Source: Microtetraspora glauca
Lineage (GTDB): Bacteria > Actinomycetota > Actinomycetes > Streptosporangiales > Streptosporangiaceae
NCBI GenBank assembly: GCA_001570385.1
Contig: BBYL01000008.1
Location: forward strand, 248,001 to 312,000
DNA length: 64,000 bases
Direction: 5' to 3'
The notes below the pieces were generated by a model. The model searched no databases. It had not been told where the DNA came from and was given only the letters and a program-made list of their open reading frames with translations. The number at the start of each line of letters is the position of its first letter. Within the stretch, counting starts at the first letter, position 1. The translations under genes and the position numbers were made by a program. This document shows, in pieces, positions 1 through 8,349 of this stretch.

Positions 1-2
1 TG

Positions 3-1088
3 GACGACGAGAACACGCGCATCATCGTGTGCTGCGGCTCCGGCGGCGTCGGCAAGACCACCACGGCGGCGGCCCTGGGGCTGCGGGCCGCGGAGCGCGG
101 CCGTTCGGTCGTCGTGCTCACCGTGGACCCGGCGAAGCGGCTGGCCCAGGCCATGGGGCTCACCGAGCTGGACAACGTCCCGCGCCGGGTCAAGGGTGTC
201 GGCTCCCAGGGCGAGCTGCACGCGATGATGCTCGACATGAAGCGGACCTTCGATGAGATCATCGAAGCGCACGCGGACCCCGAGCGCGCCCGCCAGATCC
301 TGACAAATCCCTTTTATCAGTCGCTGTCGTCGAGCTTCTCCGGCACGCAGGAGTACATGGCGATGGAGAAGCTGGGCCAACTCCGCCGGTCCGGCGACTG
401 GGATCTGATCATCGTCGACACGCCGCCGTCCCGGTCGGCGCTCGACTTCCTCGACGCGCCGGAACGCCTGGGGCGGTTCCTCGACGGGCGGCTCATCCGC
501 ATCCTGATGGCCCCGGCCAAGGCCGGGGGCAGGAGTGCGTTCAAGCTGCTCAACGCGGGTTTCGGCATCGTCGCCGGTGCGTTGACCAAGGTGCTGGGCG
601 CTCAGGTGCTGAAGGACATCCAGATGTTCGTCTCGGCCCTCGACGCGGTCTTCGGAGGCTTCAGGCAGCGAGCCGAGCAGACGTACAAGCTGCTGCAGGC
701 GCCGGGAACGGCCTTCGTCGTAGTCGCCACGCCGGAACGCGACGCCATCCGCGAAGCCTCGTACTTCGTCGAGCGGCTGGCCGAGGAGCGCATGCCCCTG
801 GCCGGGCTGGTCATCAACCGGCTGCACCGCTCGCCGGCGCCCGCCCTGTCCGCCGCCCGGAGCACCGCGGCGGCGGAGGACCTGGAGTCCCGCGGCGAGC
901 ACGAGCTGGCCTCCGCCGTACTGCGACTGCACGCGGGACGGATGCAGCTCGCCGCCCGCGAGCAACGCGAGCAGGAACACTTCATGTCGGCGCATCCGAC
1001 CGTGCCGATCGCCCACGTCCCCGCGATGGCCGAGGACGTGCACGATCTGGACGGGCTGCGCGAGATCGGAGATCTCCTCGCGTCATGA
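3..1088 (+). CDS. ArsA-like anion-transporting ATPase, 5' end outside window
   Basis: The reading frame is open from the first bases of the window, so the true start lies upstream; the GTG at 27 is internal. The protein opens with a deviant P-loop (GSGGVGKTT), has DTPPSRSALDFLD as the switch/Walker B-like segment and ends in a helical region. This is the MinD/ArsA-type ATPase family. Position next to a WhiB4/WblA gene and a class A PBP matches Rv3680 of Mycobacterium and its Streptomyces counterparts, where two ArsA-like genes sit in tandem; the partner would be just outside the window. Despite the family name there is no evidence for arsenite transport here; its role in cell-envelope or redox physiology is inferred from context only. 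Confidence 0.88.
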   Translation, partial: DDENTRIIVCCGSGGVGKTTTAAALGLRAAERGRSVVVLTVDPAKRLAQAMGLTELDNVPRRVKGVGSQGELHAMMLDMKRTFDEIIEAHADPERARQILTNPFYQSLSSSFSGTQEYMAMEKLGQLRRSGDWDLIIVDTPPSRSALDFLDAPERLGRFLDGRLIRILMAPAKAGGRSAFKLLNAGFGIVAGALTKVLGAQVLKDIQMFVSALDAVFGGFRQRAEQTYKLLQAPGTAFVVVATPERDAIREASYFVERLAEERMPLAGLVINRLHRSPAPALSAARSTAAAEDLESRGEHELASAVLRLHAGRMQLAAREQREQEHFMSAHPTVPIAHVPAMAEDVHDLDGLREIGDLLAS

Positions 1089-1120
1089 CCTGTGGAGGAG
1101 GGAGGGGGTGAACCCCCGGC

Positions 1121-1429
1121 TCATCCGGCGATGAGCTCGTTGGTTCGCTCGTACTCTTCCTTGGCCGACTCCAGCAGGTCGCGCCAGGAGTTCACATCGG
1201 GCCGGCGCCTCAGCAGCGCGCGGCGTTCCCGCTCGGTCATACCGCCCCACACCCCGAACTCGATGCGGTTGTCCAGCGCATCGGCGAGGCACTCGGTACG
1301 GACCGGGCATCCCCGGCAGATCAGCTTCGCCCGGTTCTGCGCGGCGCCCTGCACGAAGAGAGCGTCAGGATCCGCACCTCGACAGGCGGCACGGGAGGTC
1401 CAATCCGTGATCCACATGTTCGACCCCAC
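1121..1429 (-). CDS. wblA: WhiB-family iron-sulfur regulator (WblA/WhiB4 type)
   Basis: A 102-residue (GTG 1429) or 98-residue (ATG 1417) protein. Four cysteines at 16, 38, 41 and 47 (C-x21-C-x2-C-x5-C) would bind a [4Fe-4S] cluster, followed by the G(V/I)WGG turn at 59-63 and a basic tail (RRALLRRR) that contacts DNA. The ATG at 1417 has a GGGG stretch 6 nt upstream and may be the real start. Convergent with the ArsA gene and divergent from the PBP gene, exactly as whiB4 is between Rv3680 and ponA2. In Streptomyces WblA represses antibiotic production and tunes sporulation, and in Mycobacterium WhiB4 is an oxygen/redox sensor; a similar redox-linked role is inferred here. Confidence 0.93.
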   Translation of the reverse strand: MGSNMWITDWTSRAACRGADPDALFVQGAAQNRAKLICRGCPVRTECLADALDNRIEFGVWGGMTERERRALLRRRPDVNSWRDLLESAKEEYERTNELIAG

Positions 1430-1675
1430 TCCCCTTAAGGTGGTCAGTCGTCATTTCGGCCGACGGGCGCGGGCGTCGAGCCTCCTAGTTGCATTGCCGC
1501 AGAGGAGAACGTACGCAACAAGTCGATCGGACCGACAGACCCGGGCGGACCAATTTCCCAGATGGTCATGTCAGGCCATGTGGCCGGGAATGACTAGTCC
1601 TCCCCGAGACGGCGCAGTGTAAAGTAGGGACCTCCGGTAGCGATCGAGTACTCCGCTCGACGTACCCTTGGTTAC

Positions 1676-3886
1676 GTGCAAGCTCAAGGCAAAGCTCAGG
1701 CAACGGCGCTTGGAACCGTCCTGCGGCTGATCGCCGCCGCGGGAGCGGCGGGGGTGCTGGCGGCGGCCATCGCGCTACCGGCGGTCGGCGGTGCGGGCAT
1801 CACGGTGAAGTCCGTCAAGGAAGAGCTGAACATCGCTCCGGAGGACCTCGACGAGCCTCCGCTTCCCGAGAAGACCACGCTGCTCGACGCGGGCGGCAAG
1901 CAGATCGCGCAGTTCTACTTCCAGAACCGGGAGTCCGTCCCGCTCGACAAGATCTCTCCGATCATGCGGAAGGCCATCGTCGCGATCGAGGACTTCCGTT
2001 TCTATGAGCACGGAGCACTCGACCTTGAGGGCACGAGCCGCGCTCTCATCAAGAACCTCACCACGGGGGGCGTCACCCAGGGCGGCTCCTCGATCACTCA
2101 GCAATACGTCAAGCAGGTCATCTTCAACAAGGCCGAGACCCAAGAGGACAAGGCCGCGGCCATCGCACCGACCCTCTCGCGCAAGCTCAACGAGATCCGG
2201 TACGCCATGGCCATCGAGAAGAAGTACTCGAAGGACGAGATCCTCAACCGATATCTCAACATCGCGTATTTCGGGGCCGGATCTTACGGCATCGAGGCGG
2301 CGTCCAAGCGGTTCTTCGGCAAACACGCCTCCGAGCTCGATCTCGTCCAGGCCGCCACTCTGGCGGGAGCCGTACAGAACCCGAACAACACCGACCCGAA
2401 CCTGGGCAAGGCGTACCGGGACCGGCTGATCACCCGGCGTAACACCGTGCTGGACCGGATGGCCGAGCTGAAGATCATCACGCTGGAGGAGGCCGCGAAG
2501 GCCAAGACCAAGAAGCTCGGCTACAAGGACAAGCCCATCCCCGGCGGCTGCGAGGAGAGCGAGTTCCCCTACTTCTGCCTGTACGTCCAGAACGAGATCC
2601 TGCACGACGAGCAGTTCGGCAAGTCCGAGAAGACCCGGCGGGAGTTCCTCAACCGGGGCGGTCTGACCATCAAGACCACCCTGAACCGCGACATGCAGAA
2701 GGCCGCCGAGAAGGCGATCAAGAAATACGTCCACACGGGCGACAAGCCCGTCGCGTCCGAGGCGCTCGTCGAGCCGGGCACCGGCGCGATCCGCGCGATG
2801 GCGGCGAGCCGGAAGTTCGGGACCAACCACAAGAAGAACGAGATGTCGTTCAACGTCGTCGCGGACGCCCTGCACGGCGGCGGCACCGGTTTCCAGGCCG
2901 GCTCGACGTTCAAGATGTTCACCCTGGTCACCGCCCTCAAGGAGGGCATGAAGTTCGGTGACGGCTTCAACACGGGCGCCACTTTCCAGGCCAACGGGTA
3001 CTCCGACTTCAAGAACTGCAAGGGCGAGAACGTCGGTGACCCCACCACCGCCCAGGGCAACTCCGAGGGCGGCGCCGGCGGGTTCAGGACGCTGGAGACC
3101 GGCACCTGGGGCTCGGTGAACACCTTCTTCATGACGCTGGAGCGGAAGGTGGGGCTCTGCGACGTCGTCAAGACCGCCAAGGACTTCGGCATCAAGCGGG
3201 CCGACGGCCAGAAACTGCGCGAGTTCCAGACCTTCACCCTCGGCTTCAACGAGATGGACCCGGTGACCGTGGCGTCCGCGTACGCGACCCTCGGCGCACG
3301 CGGCAAGTACTGCGCCCCGATGGCGATCACGGAGATCGTCGACCGGTTCGGCAAGGTCACCGCCTTCAAGCCTGAGTGCAAGCAGGCCGTGGAAGAGGAG
3401 ATCGCGGACGCGGCCACCAACATCCTCCAAGGCGTGTTCACCAAGGGCACCATGCGCGGCGTCGGCGGGATCGGCAGGGACGCCGCGGGCAAGACCGGTA
3501 CCGGCGACCAGTCACGGACCGTGTGGTTCGCCGGGTACACGCCGGATCTCGCCGGCGCGGTCAGCCTCGGCGACCCTCGCGGCCCAGTGCGTTACCCGCT
3601 GGGCGGCCAGGTCATGGGCGGGCGTACCTACGGCTCAGTGTTCGGCGCCACCATCCCGGGCCCGATCTGGAAGGACACGATGCTGGGGGCGCTCAAGGGC
3701 GTCTCTGCCACATCGTTCGTCGCGCCCGACATGTCGAGGTTCGGCGGCTGCACCCAGCAGTGCGCTCCCCGACGTCCCGCCCACGACGATCGGGGCGGTG
3801 ACCGCGGGGGCGACGGCGGAGACCACGGCCGAGGCAACGGCCGCGGTCACGGAAACGACGACGGCGGTCCCATCATCATCGACTGA
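1676..3886 (+). CDS. ponA: Bifunctional class A penicillin-binding protein
   Basis: 736 residues from GTG 1676. An N-terminal membrane anchor (about residues 17-39) is followed by a GT51 glycosyltransferase domain with the catalytic EDFRFYEHGALD motif and GGSSITQQYVKQ. The transpeptidase domain has S410-x-x-K413 (the acylated serine), S480-V-N482 and K606-T-G608. It polymerises and cross-links peptidoglycan outside the membrane. The last 40 residues are a low-complexity Asp/Gly/Arg/His tail, and no PASTA domain is present, unlike mycobacterial PonA2. No clear ribosome-binding site precedes the GTG; a TAAAGT sequence near 1621 could be a -10 element. Adjacent to wblA as in other actinobacteria. 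Confidence 0.95.
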   Translation: MQAQGKAQATALGTVLRLIAAAGAAGVLAAAIALPAVGGAGITVKSVKEELNIAPEDLDEPPLPEKTTLLDAGGKQIAQFYFQNRESVPLDKISPIMRKAIVAIEDFRFYEHGALDLEGTSRALIKNLTTGGVTQGGSSITQQYVKQVIFNKAETQEDKAAAIAPTLSRKLNEIRYAMAIEKKYSKDEILNRYLNIAYFGAGSYGIEAASKRFFGKHASELDLVQAATLAGAVQNPNNTDPNLGKAYRDRLITRRNTVLDRMAELKIITLEEAAKAKTKKLGYKDKPIPGGCEESEFPYFCLYVQNEILHDEQFGKSEKTRREFLNRGGLTIKTTLNRDMQKAAEKAIKKYVHTGDKPVASEALVEPGTGAIRAMAASRKFGTNHKKNEMSFNVVADALHGGGTGFQAGSTFKMFTLVTALKEGMKFGDGFNTGATFQANGYSDFKNCKGENVGDPTTAQGNSEGGAGGFRTLETGTWGSVNTFFMTLERKVGLCDVVKTAKDFGIKRADGQKLREFQTFTLGFNEMDPVTVASAYATLGARGKYCAPMAITEIVDRFGKVTAFKPECKQAVEEEIADAATNILQGVFTKGTMRGVGGIGRDAAGKTGTGDQSRTVWFAGYTPDLAGAVSLGDPRGPVRYPLGGQVMGGRTYGSVFGATIPGPIWKDTMLGALKGVSATSFVAPDMSRFGGCTQQCAPRRPAHDDRGGDRGGDGGDHGRGNGRGHGNDDGGPIIID

Positions 3887-4015
3887 GGTCGCCTCACGGC
3901 GACGGTCGCGGGCCGGCGGGCACTCCCGTCGGCCCGCGACCGTCTGCGGCCCCGACCTGCCGGCCAGCGCGTCCGCGGCCCAGGTCAGCGGGCTCGTGCG
4001 CGTCCGCGGCCCGGG

Positions 4016-4471
4016 TCAGCCGGCCAGCCGGGCGCGTACGGCCTGGGCGACACGGCCGCCTTCGGCGCGGCCCGCGACCTTCGGGTTGAGAACCTTCATG
4101 ACCTGGCCCATCGCCTTGGGACCCTCGGCACCGCTCTCCGCGATCGCCTCGTCCACGAGACGGTTCAGCTCGTCGTCGGAAAGCTGCGCGGGGAGGTACT
4201 CCTCAAGGACGGCCTGCTCGTCCAGCTCGGCCTGCGCCTGCTCGGCGCGTCCGGCGTTCGCGAAGGCCTCGGACGCCTCACGGCGCTTCTTCGCCTCCCG
4301 GGTCAGCACCTTGACGATCTCCTCGTCGGAGAGCTCGCGGGCCTCCTTGCCCGCCACCTCCTCGACGTTGACGGCGGCCAGGGCCATCCGGATGGTCCGG
4401 AGGCGTACCTCGTCACGGGCCTTCATCGAAGCCGAGAGATCGGCCTTCAGCTTGTCCTTCAACGCACTCAT
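4016..4471 (-). CDS. GatB/YqeY domain protein
   Basis: 151 residues starting MSALKDKLKADLSASMK at ATG 4471 (an in-frame ATG at 4480 is an alternative). It has the YqeY features: helical N-terminal half with EVAGKEARELSDEE, then REAKKRREASEAF and the C-terminal AMGQVMKVLNPKVAGRAEGG that resembles the GatB tail domain binding tRNA. The family is tied to amidotransferase-type tRNA handling, but no catalytic domain is present and its function is not settled. It lies divergent from the metallophosphoesterase gene and convergent with the PBP gene. Confidence 0.92.
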   Translation of the reverse strand: MSALKDKLKADLSASMKARDEVRLRTIRMALAAVNVEEVAGKEARELSDEEIVKVLTREAKKRREASEAFANAGRAEQAQAELDEQAVLEEYLPAQLSDDELNRLVDEAIAESGAEGPKAMGQVMKVLNPKVAGRAEGGRVAQAVRARLAG

Positions 4472-4552
4472 AGGGTCCATCTTGCCGTCTCGGCGGGCCG
4501 GATCTCGCCTCGTTATCCCTGAGCCGCCTCCCGGGTCGGGCATGATGGCTGT

Positions 4553-5455
4553 GTGAGGAAAGCTGTGGCGGTTCCCTTGTCCCTGCTCGGTCTCGGCGTG
4601 GCCGGTCTCGGTTACGCCTCCATCGTGGAACGGAACTGGTTCCGCCTGCGGCGCTTCGACGTGCCCGTTCTCGATCCCGGGCAACGGCCGATCCGGATCC
4701 TGCAGATCTCCGACCTGCATCTCACCCCGGGACGCTCCAGGTTGATCAACTGGGTGCGTTCTCTCGCGTCCCTCCAGCCCGACCTGGTGGTGAACACGGG
4801 TGACACGCTGGCCCACCCGGACGCGATCCCGGCCTACATGCACGCGGTCGAACCCTTGCTCGACCGGCCCGGCATGTTCGTGTACGGGTCGAACGACCTG
4901 TACGCGCCACGCCCCAAGAACCCGGCCAGGTACCTCTGGCGTACGTCCAAGAACGACGCGCGGCAGCACATCCCGAACCTGCCCTGGGATGAGCTCGGCT
5001 CCGCGATGACCGCGGCGGGCTGGCTCGACATGAACAACACGACGGCCCGCCTGAAGGTCGGCGACCTGGACATCCACGTCGGCGGCATCCACGACTCGCA
5101 CATCGACCGCGACCGGTACGACGTGATCGCCGGCCCCGCCCCCTCCGACGCCGATCTGCGGCTGGGCGTCATGCACTCGCCCGAGCCGCGGAACATGTCG
5201 CGCTTCGCCGCCGACGGGTACCAGCTCCTGCTCGCCGGTCACACGCACGGCGGCCAGCTGTGCATTCCCTTCTACGGGGCGCTGGTGACGAACTGCGGCA
5301 TCGACCGGGCTCGCGTCAAGGGGCTGAGCAGGCACGAAAGCTCCTGGCTGCATGTGTCGGCCGGCCTCGGCACCTCGCCGTACGCACCGGTGCGGTTCGC
5401 CTGCCCTCCGGAGGCGACGCTTCTCACGCTCGTTCCCCGGCGGACCTCATCGTGA
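4553..5455 (+). CDS. Membrane-anchored metallophosphoesterase
   Basis: 300 residues from GTG 4553. An N-terminal hydrophobic anchor (residues 7-24) precedes a calcineurin-type metallophosphoesterase domain: D54-L-H56, G83-D84, YGSND (111-115, usually GNHD), H208, and the G-H230-T-H232-GG metal ligands. All dinuclear-metal ligands appear intact. It is the counterpart of Rv3683 in the conserved wblA-ponA block. The substrate is unknown; lipid phosphates such as UDP-diacylglucosamine-type molecules are handled by relatives, which would suit the membrane location, but that is inference. Confidence 0.9.
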   Translation: MRKAVAVPLSLLGLGVAGLGYASIVERNWFRLRRFDVPVLDPGQRPIRILQISDLHLTPGRSRLINWVRSLASLQPDLVVNTGDTLAHPDAIPAYMHAVEPLLDRPGMFVYGSNDLYAPRPKNPARYLWRTSKNDARQHIPNLPWDELGSAMTAAGWLDMNNTTARLKVGDLDIHVGGIHDSHIDRDRYDVIAGPAPSDADLRLGVMHSPEPRNMSRFAADGYQLLLAGHTHGGQLCIPFYGALVTNCGIDRARVKGLSRHESSWLHVSAGLGTSPYAPVRFACPPEATLLTLVPRRTSS

Positions 5456-5535
5456 TCATCCAGTCCGGGGATGACACAAGCACGACCAAAGTCCGCTAGA
5501 CTTTGCGAGGCGCAGGGCGAACAAGCTCTGCGCAC

Positions 5536-5609
5536 CGGGGTGTAGCGCAGCTTGGCAGCGCGCTTCGTTCGGGACGAAGAGGCCGTGGGTTCAAATCCCG
5601 CCACCCCGA
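5536..5609 (+). tRNA. tRNA-Pro (anticodon CGG)
   Basis: A 74-nt cloverleaf without an encoded CCA. The acceptor stem pairs CGGGGTG with CACCCCG, the D-arm is GCGC-AGCTTGGCA-GCGC, the anticodon stem CTTCG/CGAAG closes loop TTCGGGA with anticodon CGG (reads CCG), and the T-arm GTGGG/CCCGC closes TTCAAAT. The region from the anticodon loop to the 3' end is the attachment core shared by five sites in the window. A terminator hairpin follows at 5620. Confidence 0.95.
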
Positions 5610-5611
5610 CC
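5568..5611 (+). repeat. att copy 1 (attL inside tRNA-Pro)
   Basis: Forty-three bases from the anticodon loop through the discriminator base of tRNA-Pro. The same sequence recurs exactly at 14971, 22663 and 34053, and in decayed form at 37166. This is the classic core of a tyrosine integrase that rebuilds the 3' end of the tRNA on integration. Confidence 0.93.
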
Positions 5612-5619
5612 CAGGTCAG

Positions 5620-5651
5620 AGGCCACTTCCGATCATCGGGAGTGGCCTTTG
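5620..5651 (+). terminator. Terminator after tRNA-Pro
   Basis: A 13-bp stem (AGGCCACTTCCGA with TCGGGAGTGGCCT, one G-T pair) with a 3-nt loop, followed by TTTG. It comes with element 1, so the element supplies the tRNA with both a new 3' end and a terminator. Confidence 0.8.
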
Positions 5652-5659
5652 TCGTTCTC

Positions 5660-5679
5660 GTACAGCTACGAAGTACAGC
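5660..5679 (+). promoter_or_regulatory. Candidate left arm-type integrase sites, element 1
   Basis: GTACAGC occurs at 5660 and again at 5673 (13 bp apart), 49 bp after the att core. The same pair with the same spacing recurs at 14853/14866 near the other end of the element. Interpreted as arm sites bound by the element 1 integrase. Confidence 0.65.
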
Positions 5680-5693
5680 AACAGTCCTCCCAC

Positions 5694-5769
5694 CCCCCAA
5701 TGTTTCAGCCCCTTGGTGAGAGTGGCGGACGTCCCCGGCGGTGTGCCCATGCGGCTGAAACATTGGGGG
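5694..5769. repeat. 17-bp inverted repeat near attL
   Basis: The arm CCCCCAATGTTTCAGCC (5694-5710) is perfectly repeated in inverse at 5753-5769, with a 42-bp loop. It lies in the 750-bp gene-free stretch between attL and int. It has no T-tract; it could be a protein-binding site or a terminator for transcription leaving int. Confidence 0.7.
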
Positions 5770-5913
5770 CTGGCGCGGCTCAGAACGACGACGCTACCGA
5801 CATCAGGCATCCGGAAGCGATCTAGACAGACAAGCAAGCGCTTGAGAGGGCCGTAGAGCCGCGAACGGACATGAGGCGATGGCTTTGCATCGGGGAGAAG
5901 TTGGTCTTGTTAG

Positions 5914-6049
5914 AGCCGCTCTCAAGCCTTTCACCCTGGAAAGTGACAGCTGTGACAGCCGCTGTGACACCCTTGATCGTTTGCCACCCCCTCTGACCTG
6001 CGAAAGTGACAATGTGACAGCTGTGACACCTCAGCGAGGGTCAGGCCAG
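5914..6049. repeat. 136-bp terminal repeat, left copy a
   Basis: Nearly identical to 6162-6297 (period 248 bp; few differences) and inversely repeated near 13732-13835 and 14388-14495. Each copy contains up to six GTGACA motifs (e.g. at 5942, 5951, 5963, 6005, 6013 and 6023), partly arranged as GTGACAGCT direct repeats. Such an iteron-rich block suggests a protein-binding locus (replication, excision or packaging). Confidence 0.9.
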
Positions 6050-6161
6050 GGGCCGCGCGGCACCATCCCGCCGACGTCCACCACGTCCGGCTATCCATTG
6101 GGGAGCCCCCGGCGGACGGCCGACGGTGCGCCAGCTGGCCCCCGCCACCCCCGGCTGTCCA

Positions 6162-6297
6162 AGCCGCTCTCAAGCCTTTCACCCTGGAAAGTGACAGCTG
6201 TGACAGCCGCTGTGACACCCTTGATCGTTTGCCACCCCCTCTGACCTGCGAAAGTGACAATGTGACAGCTGTGACACCTCAGCGGGGGTCGGGCCAG
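6162..6297. repeat. 136-bp terminal repeat, left copy b
   Basis: Second left copy of the GTGACA-rich repeat, in the same orientation as copy a. The 110 bp between the copies also reappears inverted at 14285-14390, so the whole left end is mirrored at the right end of element 1. Confidence 0.9.
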
Positions 6298-6367
6298 AGA
6301 TCTCCGGGTGCCTCTAAAGCAGGAAGCCCCCGCCCACATCGAGTGAGCGGGGGCCGTGCGGGATCGG

Positions 6368-7621
6368 TCAGGTGGTGCCGAGCGTGCTGCCGAGCTTCTT
6401 GAGCGCCTCGTGGGTGGCCTCGTCGGTGGCCTCGGTATAGACCTCCATGGTCACGCTGATCTGACTGTGACGAAGAATCCGCATCGCGACGCGCGGGTGA
6501 ACGTCGAGCGCGGCCAGCAGCGTGGCGCAGGTTCCGCGCGTGCCATGAACGGTGATCCGGCGGACTCCAGCCTGACCGATCCGGTAGTCGAATCGTCGGT
6601 TGAAGTTCCGCGGCTCGATAGGCGTCCCGTACCGCGTGGTGAAGACGAGCCCCGTGTCTTCCCATTGATCAGGGTGCGCCACGCGATCCCGTTCCTGGTG
6701 TTCCTTGCGGAGCTTGAGAGCGGTAAGGCAAATGTCCGGGAGGGGAAGACCGGCTTCCGATGCTTCGGTCTTGGTCCGTCGCCGCAGCAGCTTCCGTCGT
6801 ACGCGCTGGAGTTGCTCGCCGACGAATAGCTCTCCTGAGTCGAGATCCACGAGTTCCCAGGTGAGTCCGAGCACCTCGCCTTTACGGAGTCCGAGCACGA
6901 GGATGAGCACGTAAGCCGCATACAACGGGTCTCCGCCGCTGCGGGCCGACTCAAGGAACTGGCGCGCTTCCTCCACGCTCCACGGCTTGGCCTTCCGCTG
7001 CTTGCGGGGCCGTGGGATTCGGAGTCCGGCCGCAACGTTCTTACTGATCAGCTCATCGGAGACGGCGTAGGAAAGAGCGCTTCGGAGGACGGTAAGCGCG
7101 TCGCGGACAGTGCGCTCAGAGGCCGTCTTCTCGCAGCATTTCCCCTTGGCGCAGCACTTCTGCTTGTCGGCCGGCCGCCGGGCGTCCTTGCCCTGTGCGC
7201 AGCACTGACACGTCTTTCGCGCCTTGTTCAGCCAGGCACGGACGTCGCGAACGGTCAGTTTGTCGAGCCGCTTACGGCCAAGCTCCGGCCGGATGTACAG
7301 CCGCGTGAGGGTCTCGTACGTCGAGATGGTCAACGGCGCGAAGTCCGGTTCCACAACGACCTCAGCGAGCCAGTACGTGAGGTACTGGTCCAGGGTGGGA
7401 ACCGACGTCGCCACCGGCCCCCGCTTGGCCTCGGTGAGGAGCTTCACGTACTTGTCGTGAACCTCTTCACGGGTCTTGCCGTAGGCCCATTTCTTGGTCT
7501 TCTCGCCGGTCGGGGTGGTGACCCACACGTACGCGGCGTATCCGTTGCGGTAGGGGAAGATCGAGCCTTCCCCGTTGGCGCGGGTGCGCTTGCGCGGCTT
7601 AGGCGTTTCCGGGTTCGTCAT
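6368..7621 (-). CDS. int: Tyrosine integrase of element 1
   Basis: 417 residues. It has an arm-binding N-terminal domain (GEGSIFPYRNGYAAYVWV), a core-binding SAM-like domain, and a catalytic domain with R246, H359-G-T-R362, H385 and the nucleophile Y395 (EVYTE). A cysteine-rich insert (CQCC at 138-141, then CCAKGKCC) lies between residues 138 and 163, as in several actinomycete element integrases, and may bind zinc. The ATG overlaps the stop of the upstream small gene (ATGA), so xis, the small gene and int are translationally coupled. It should catalyse recombination at the tRNA-Pro att core. Confidence 0.95.
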   Translation of the reverse strand: MTNPETPKPRKRTRANGEGSIFPYRNGYAAYVWVTTPTGEKTKKWAYGKTREEVHDKYVKLLTEAKRGPVATSVPTLDQYLTYWLAEVVVEPDFAPLTISTYETLTRLYIRPELGRKRLDKLTVRDVRAWLNKARKTCQCCAQGKDARRPADKQKCCAKGKCCEKTASERTVRDALTVLRSALSYAVSDELISKNVAAGLRIPRPRKQRKAKPWSVEEARQFLESARSGGDPLYAAYVLILVLGLRKGEVLGLTWELVDLDSGELFVGEQLQRVRRKLLRRRTKTEASEAGLPLPDICLTALKLRKEHQERDRVAHPDQWEDTGLVFTTRYGTPIEPRNFNRRFDYRIGQAGVRRITVHGTRGTCATLLAALDVHPRVAMRILRHSQISVTMEVYTEATDEATHEALKKLGSTLGTT

Positions 7622-7839
7622 ACGGTCTCTCCGTCGTCGGTGAGGGAGTCAAGCCAACGCTCGTAGTGCGCGAGGCGAACCCGCTCAGTGCCATCGGGTG
7701 AGATGACGGACAGGGGTGCCTGTCCGGCGGCTTTCCATTCCTGCCAGTCCTCCAGGGGGACGCACAGCTCCGCGAGGATCTCCGGAATGGTGAGCCACTC
7801 TGCCCGTCCGCTGCGGTGTTTCGTCACGGATTTCATCAC
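7618..7839 (-). CDS. Small helix-turn-helix-like protein between xis and int
   Basis: 73 residues (GTG 7839 or ATG 7836). The pattern WLTIPEILAEL...WQEWKAAGQAP...GTERVRLAHYERWLDSL resembles the compact winged-helix/AlpA-type proteins often found beside integrases. It overlaps xis (GTGA) and int (ATGA). It may help directionality or regulate int; that is inferred from position. Confidence 0.75.
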   Translation of the reverse strand: MMKSVTKHRSGRAEWLTIPEILAELCVPLEDWQEWKAAGQAPLSVISPDGTERVRLAHYERWLDSLTDDGETV

Positions 7840-8045
7840 GCGGCCTCCTTCTCTAGGAGGGCGATGTAGTCGCGGATCGCGGCGGCGGGGATGAGCCGGG
7901 CGCGGCCCTGCTTGACCGAGCGCAGGCGGCCCGCGCGCATCTGTTCGTAGAGGAGACTGCGGCTCAGCTTGAGCAGCCGCATGGCGTCGGGGATGCGGTA
8001 CAGCTCAAGGTCGTTCGGCTGGTTGTCCATCGCGTGGATGGTCAT
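7836..8045 (-). CDS. xis: Excisionase, element 1
   Basis: 69 residues with the MerR-like excisionase motif YRIPDAMRLLKLSRSLLYEQMRAGRLRSVKQGRARLIP and a short acidic C-terminal helix. Closely similar to the excisionase of element 2 at 17237. It would bend DNA near att and switch the integrase to excision. An internal ATG at 8030 is an alternative start. Confidence 0.92.
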   Translation of the reverse strand: MTIHAMDNQPNDLELYRIPDAMRLLKLSRSLLYEQMRAGRLRSVKQGRARLIPAAAIRDYIALLEKEAA

Positions 8046-8225
8046 GATGGGTGGTGCCTCTCTCGTGAGGTGCGGCCCCGGCGGGTTGCTTTGCCGGCGC
8101 TTTCGCCGGGGCCGCTTCGACTGGCTGTCGTGGTGACGGATGGTGATGGTCGGGTGAAGGCTGCTAGCAGGTGGACGGGGAGGGGTGGAACCCCTCTACG
8201 GCGGCTTTCGGGGGGTTTCCGCAGG

Positions 8226-8335
8226 TGGCCGCTATCGCGCTAGCCCGCTGGTAGATCAGCGGATGGGGTGCTATCAGGGGTGCTACCGGTAGCAGGGGTA
8301 GCCGCTATCGGTAGCGCCTTCTGCTATCGGCCGCG
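8226..8335. repeat. GCTATC/GGTAGC iteron cluster
   Basis: This lies in the 304-bp gap between xis and the next gene. GCTATC occurs at about 8230, 8270, 8305 and 8322, mixed with the palindrome GCTACCGGTAGC (8281-8292). The cluster could be the binding site of the element's replication protein or of Xis. The rest of the gap (8046-8225) shows no gene. Confidence 0.6.
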
Positions 8336-8349
8336 CGCCCGGTTTTGGG

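Noticed and set aside
1775..3430. Long open frame opposite the penicillin-binding protein gene
   Set aside because: It is the antisense shadow of a high-GC gene with strong third-position bias; the encoded protein is Leu/Asp/Arg/Gly-rich and resembles nothing, while the plus strand has complete PBP motifs.
5914..6297. Could the 136-bp repeats be a CRISPR array?
   Set aside because: Only two copies per side, each far longer than a CRISPR repeat, with a 112-bp spacer that is itself repeated at the other end; no cas genes.
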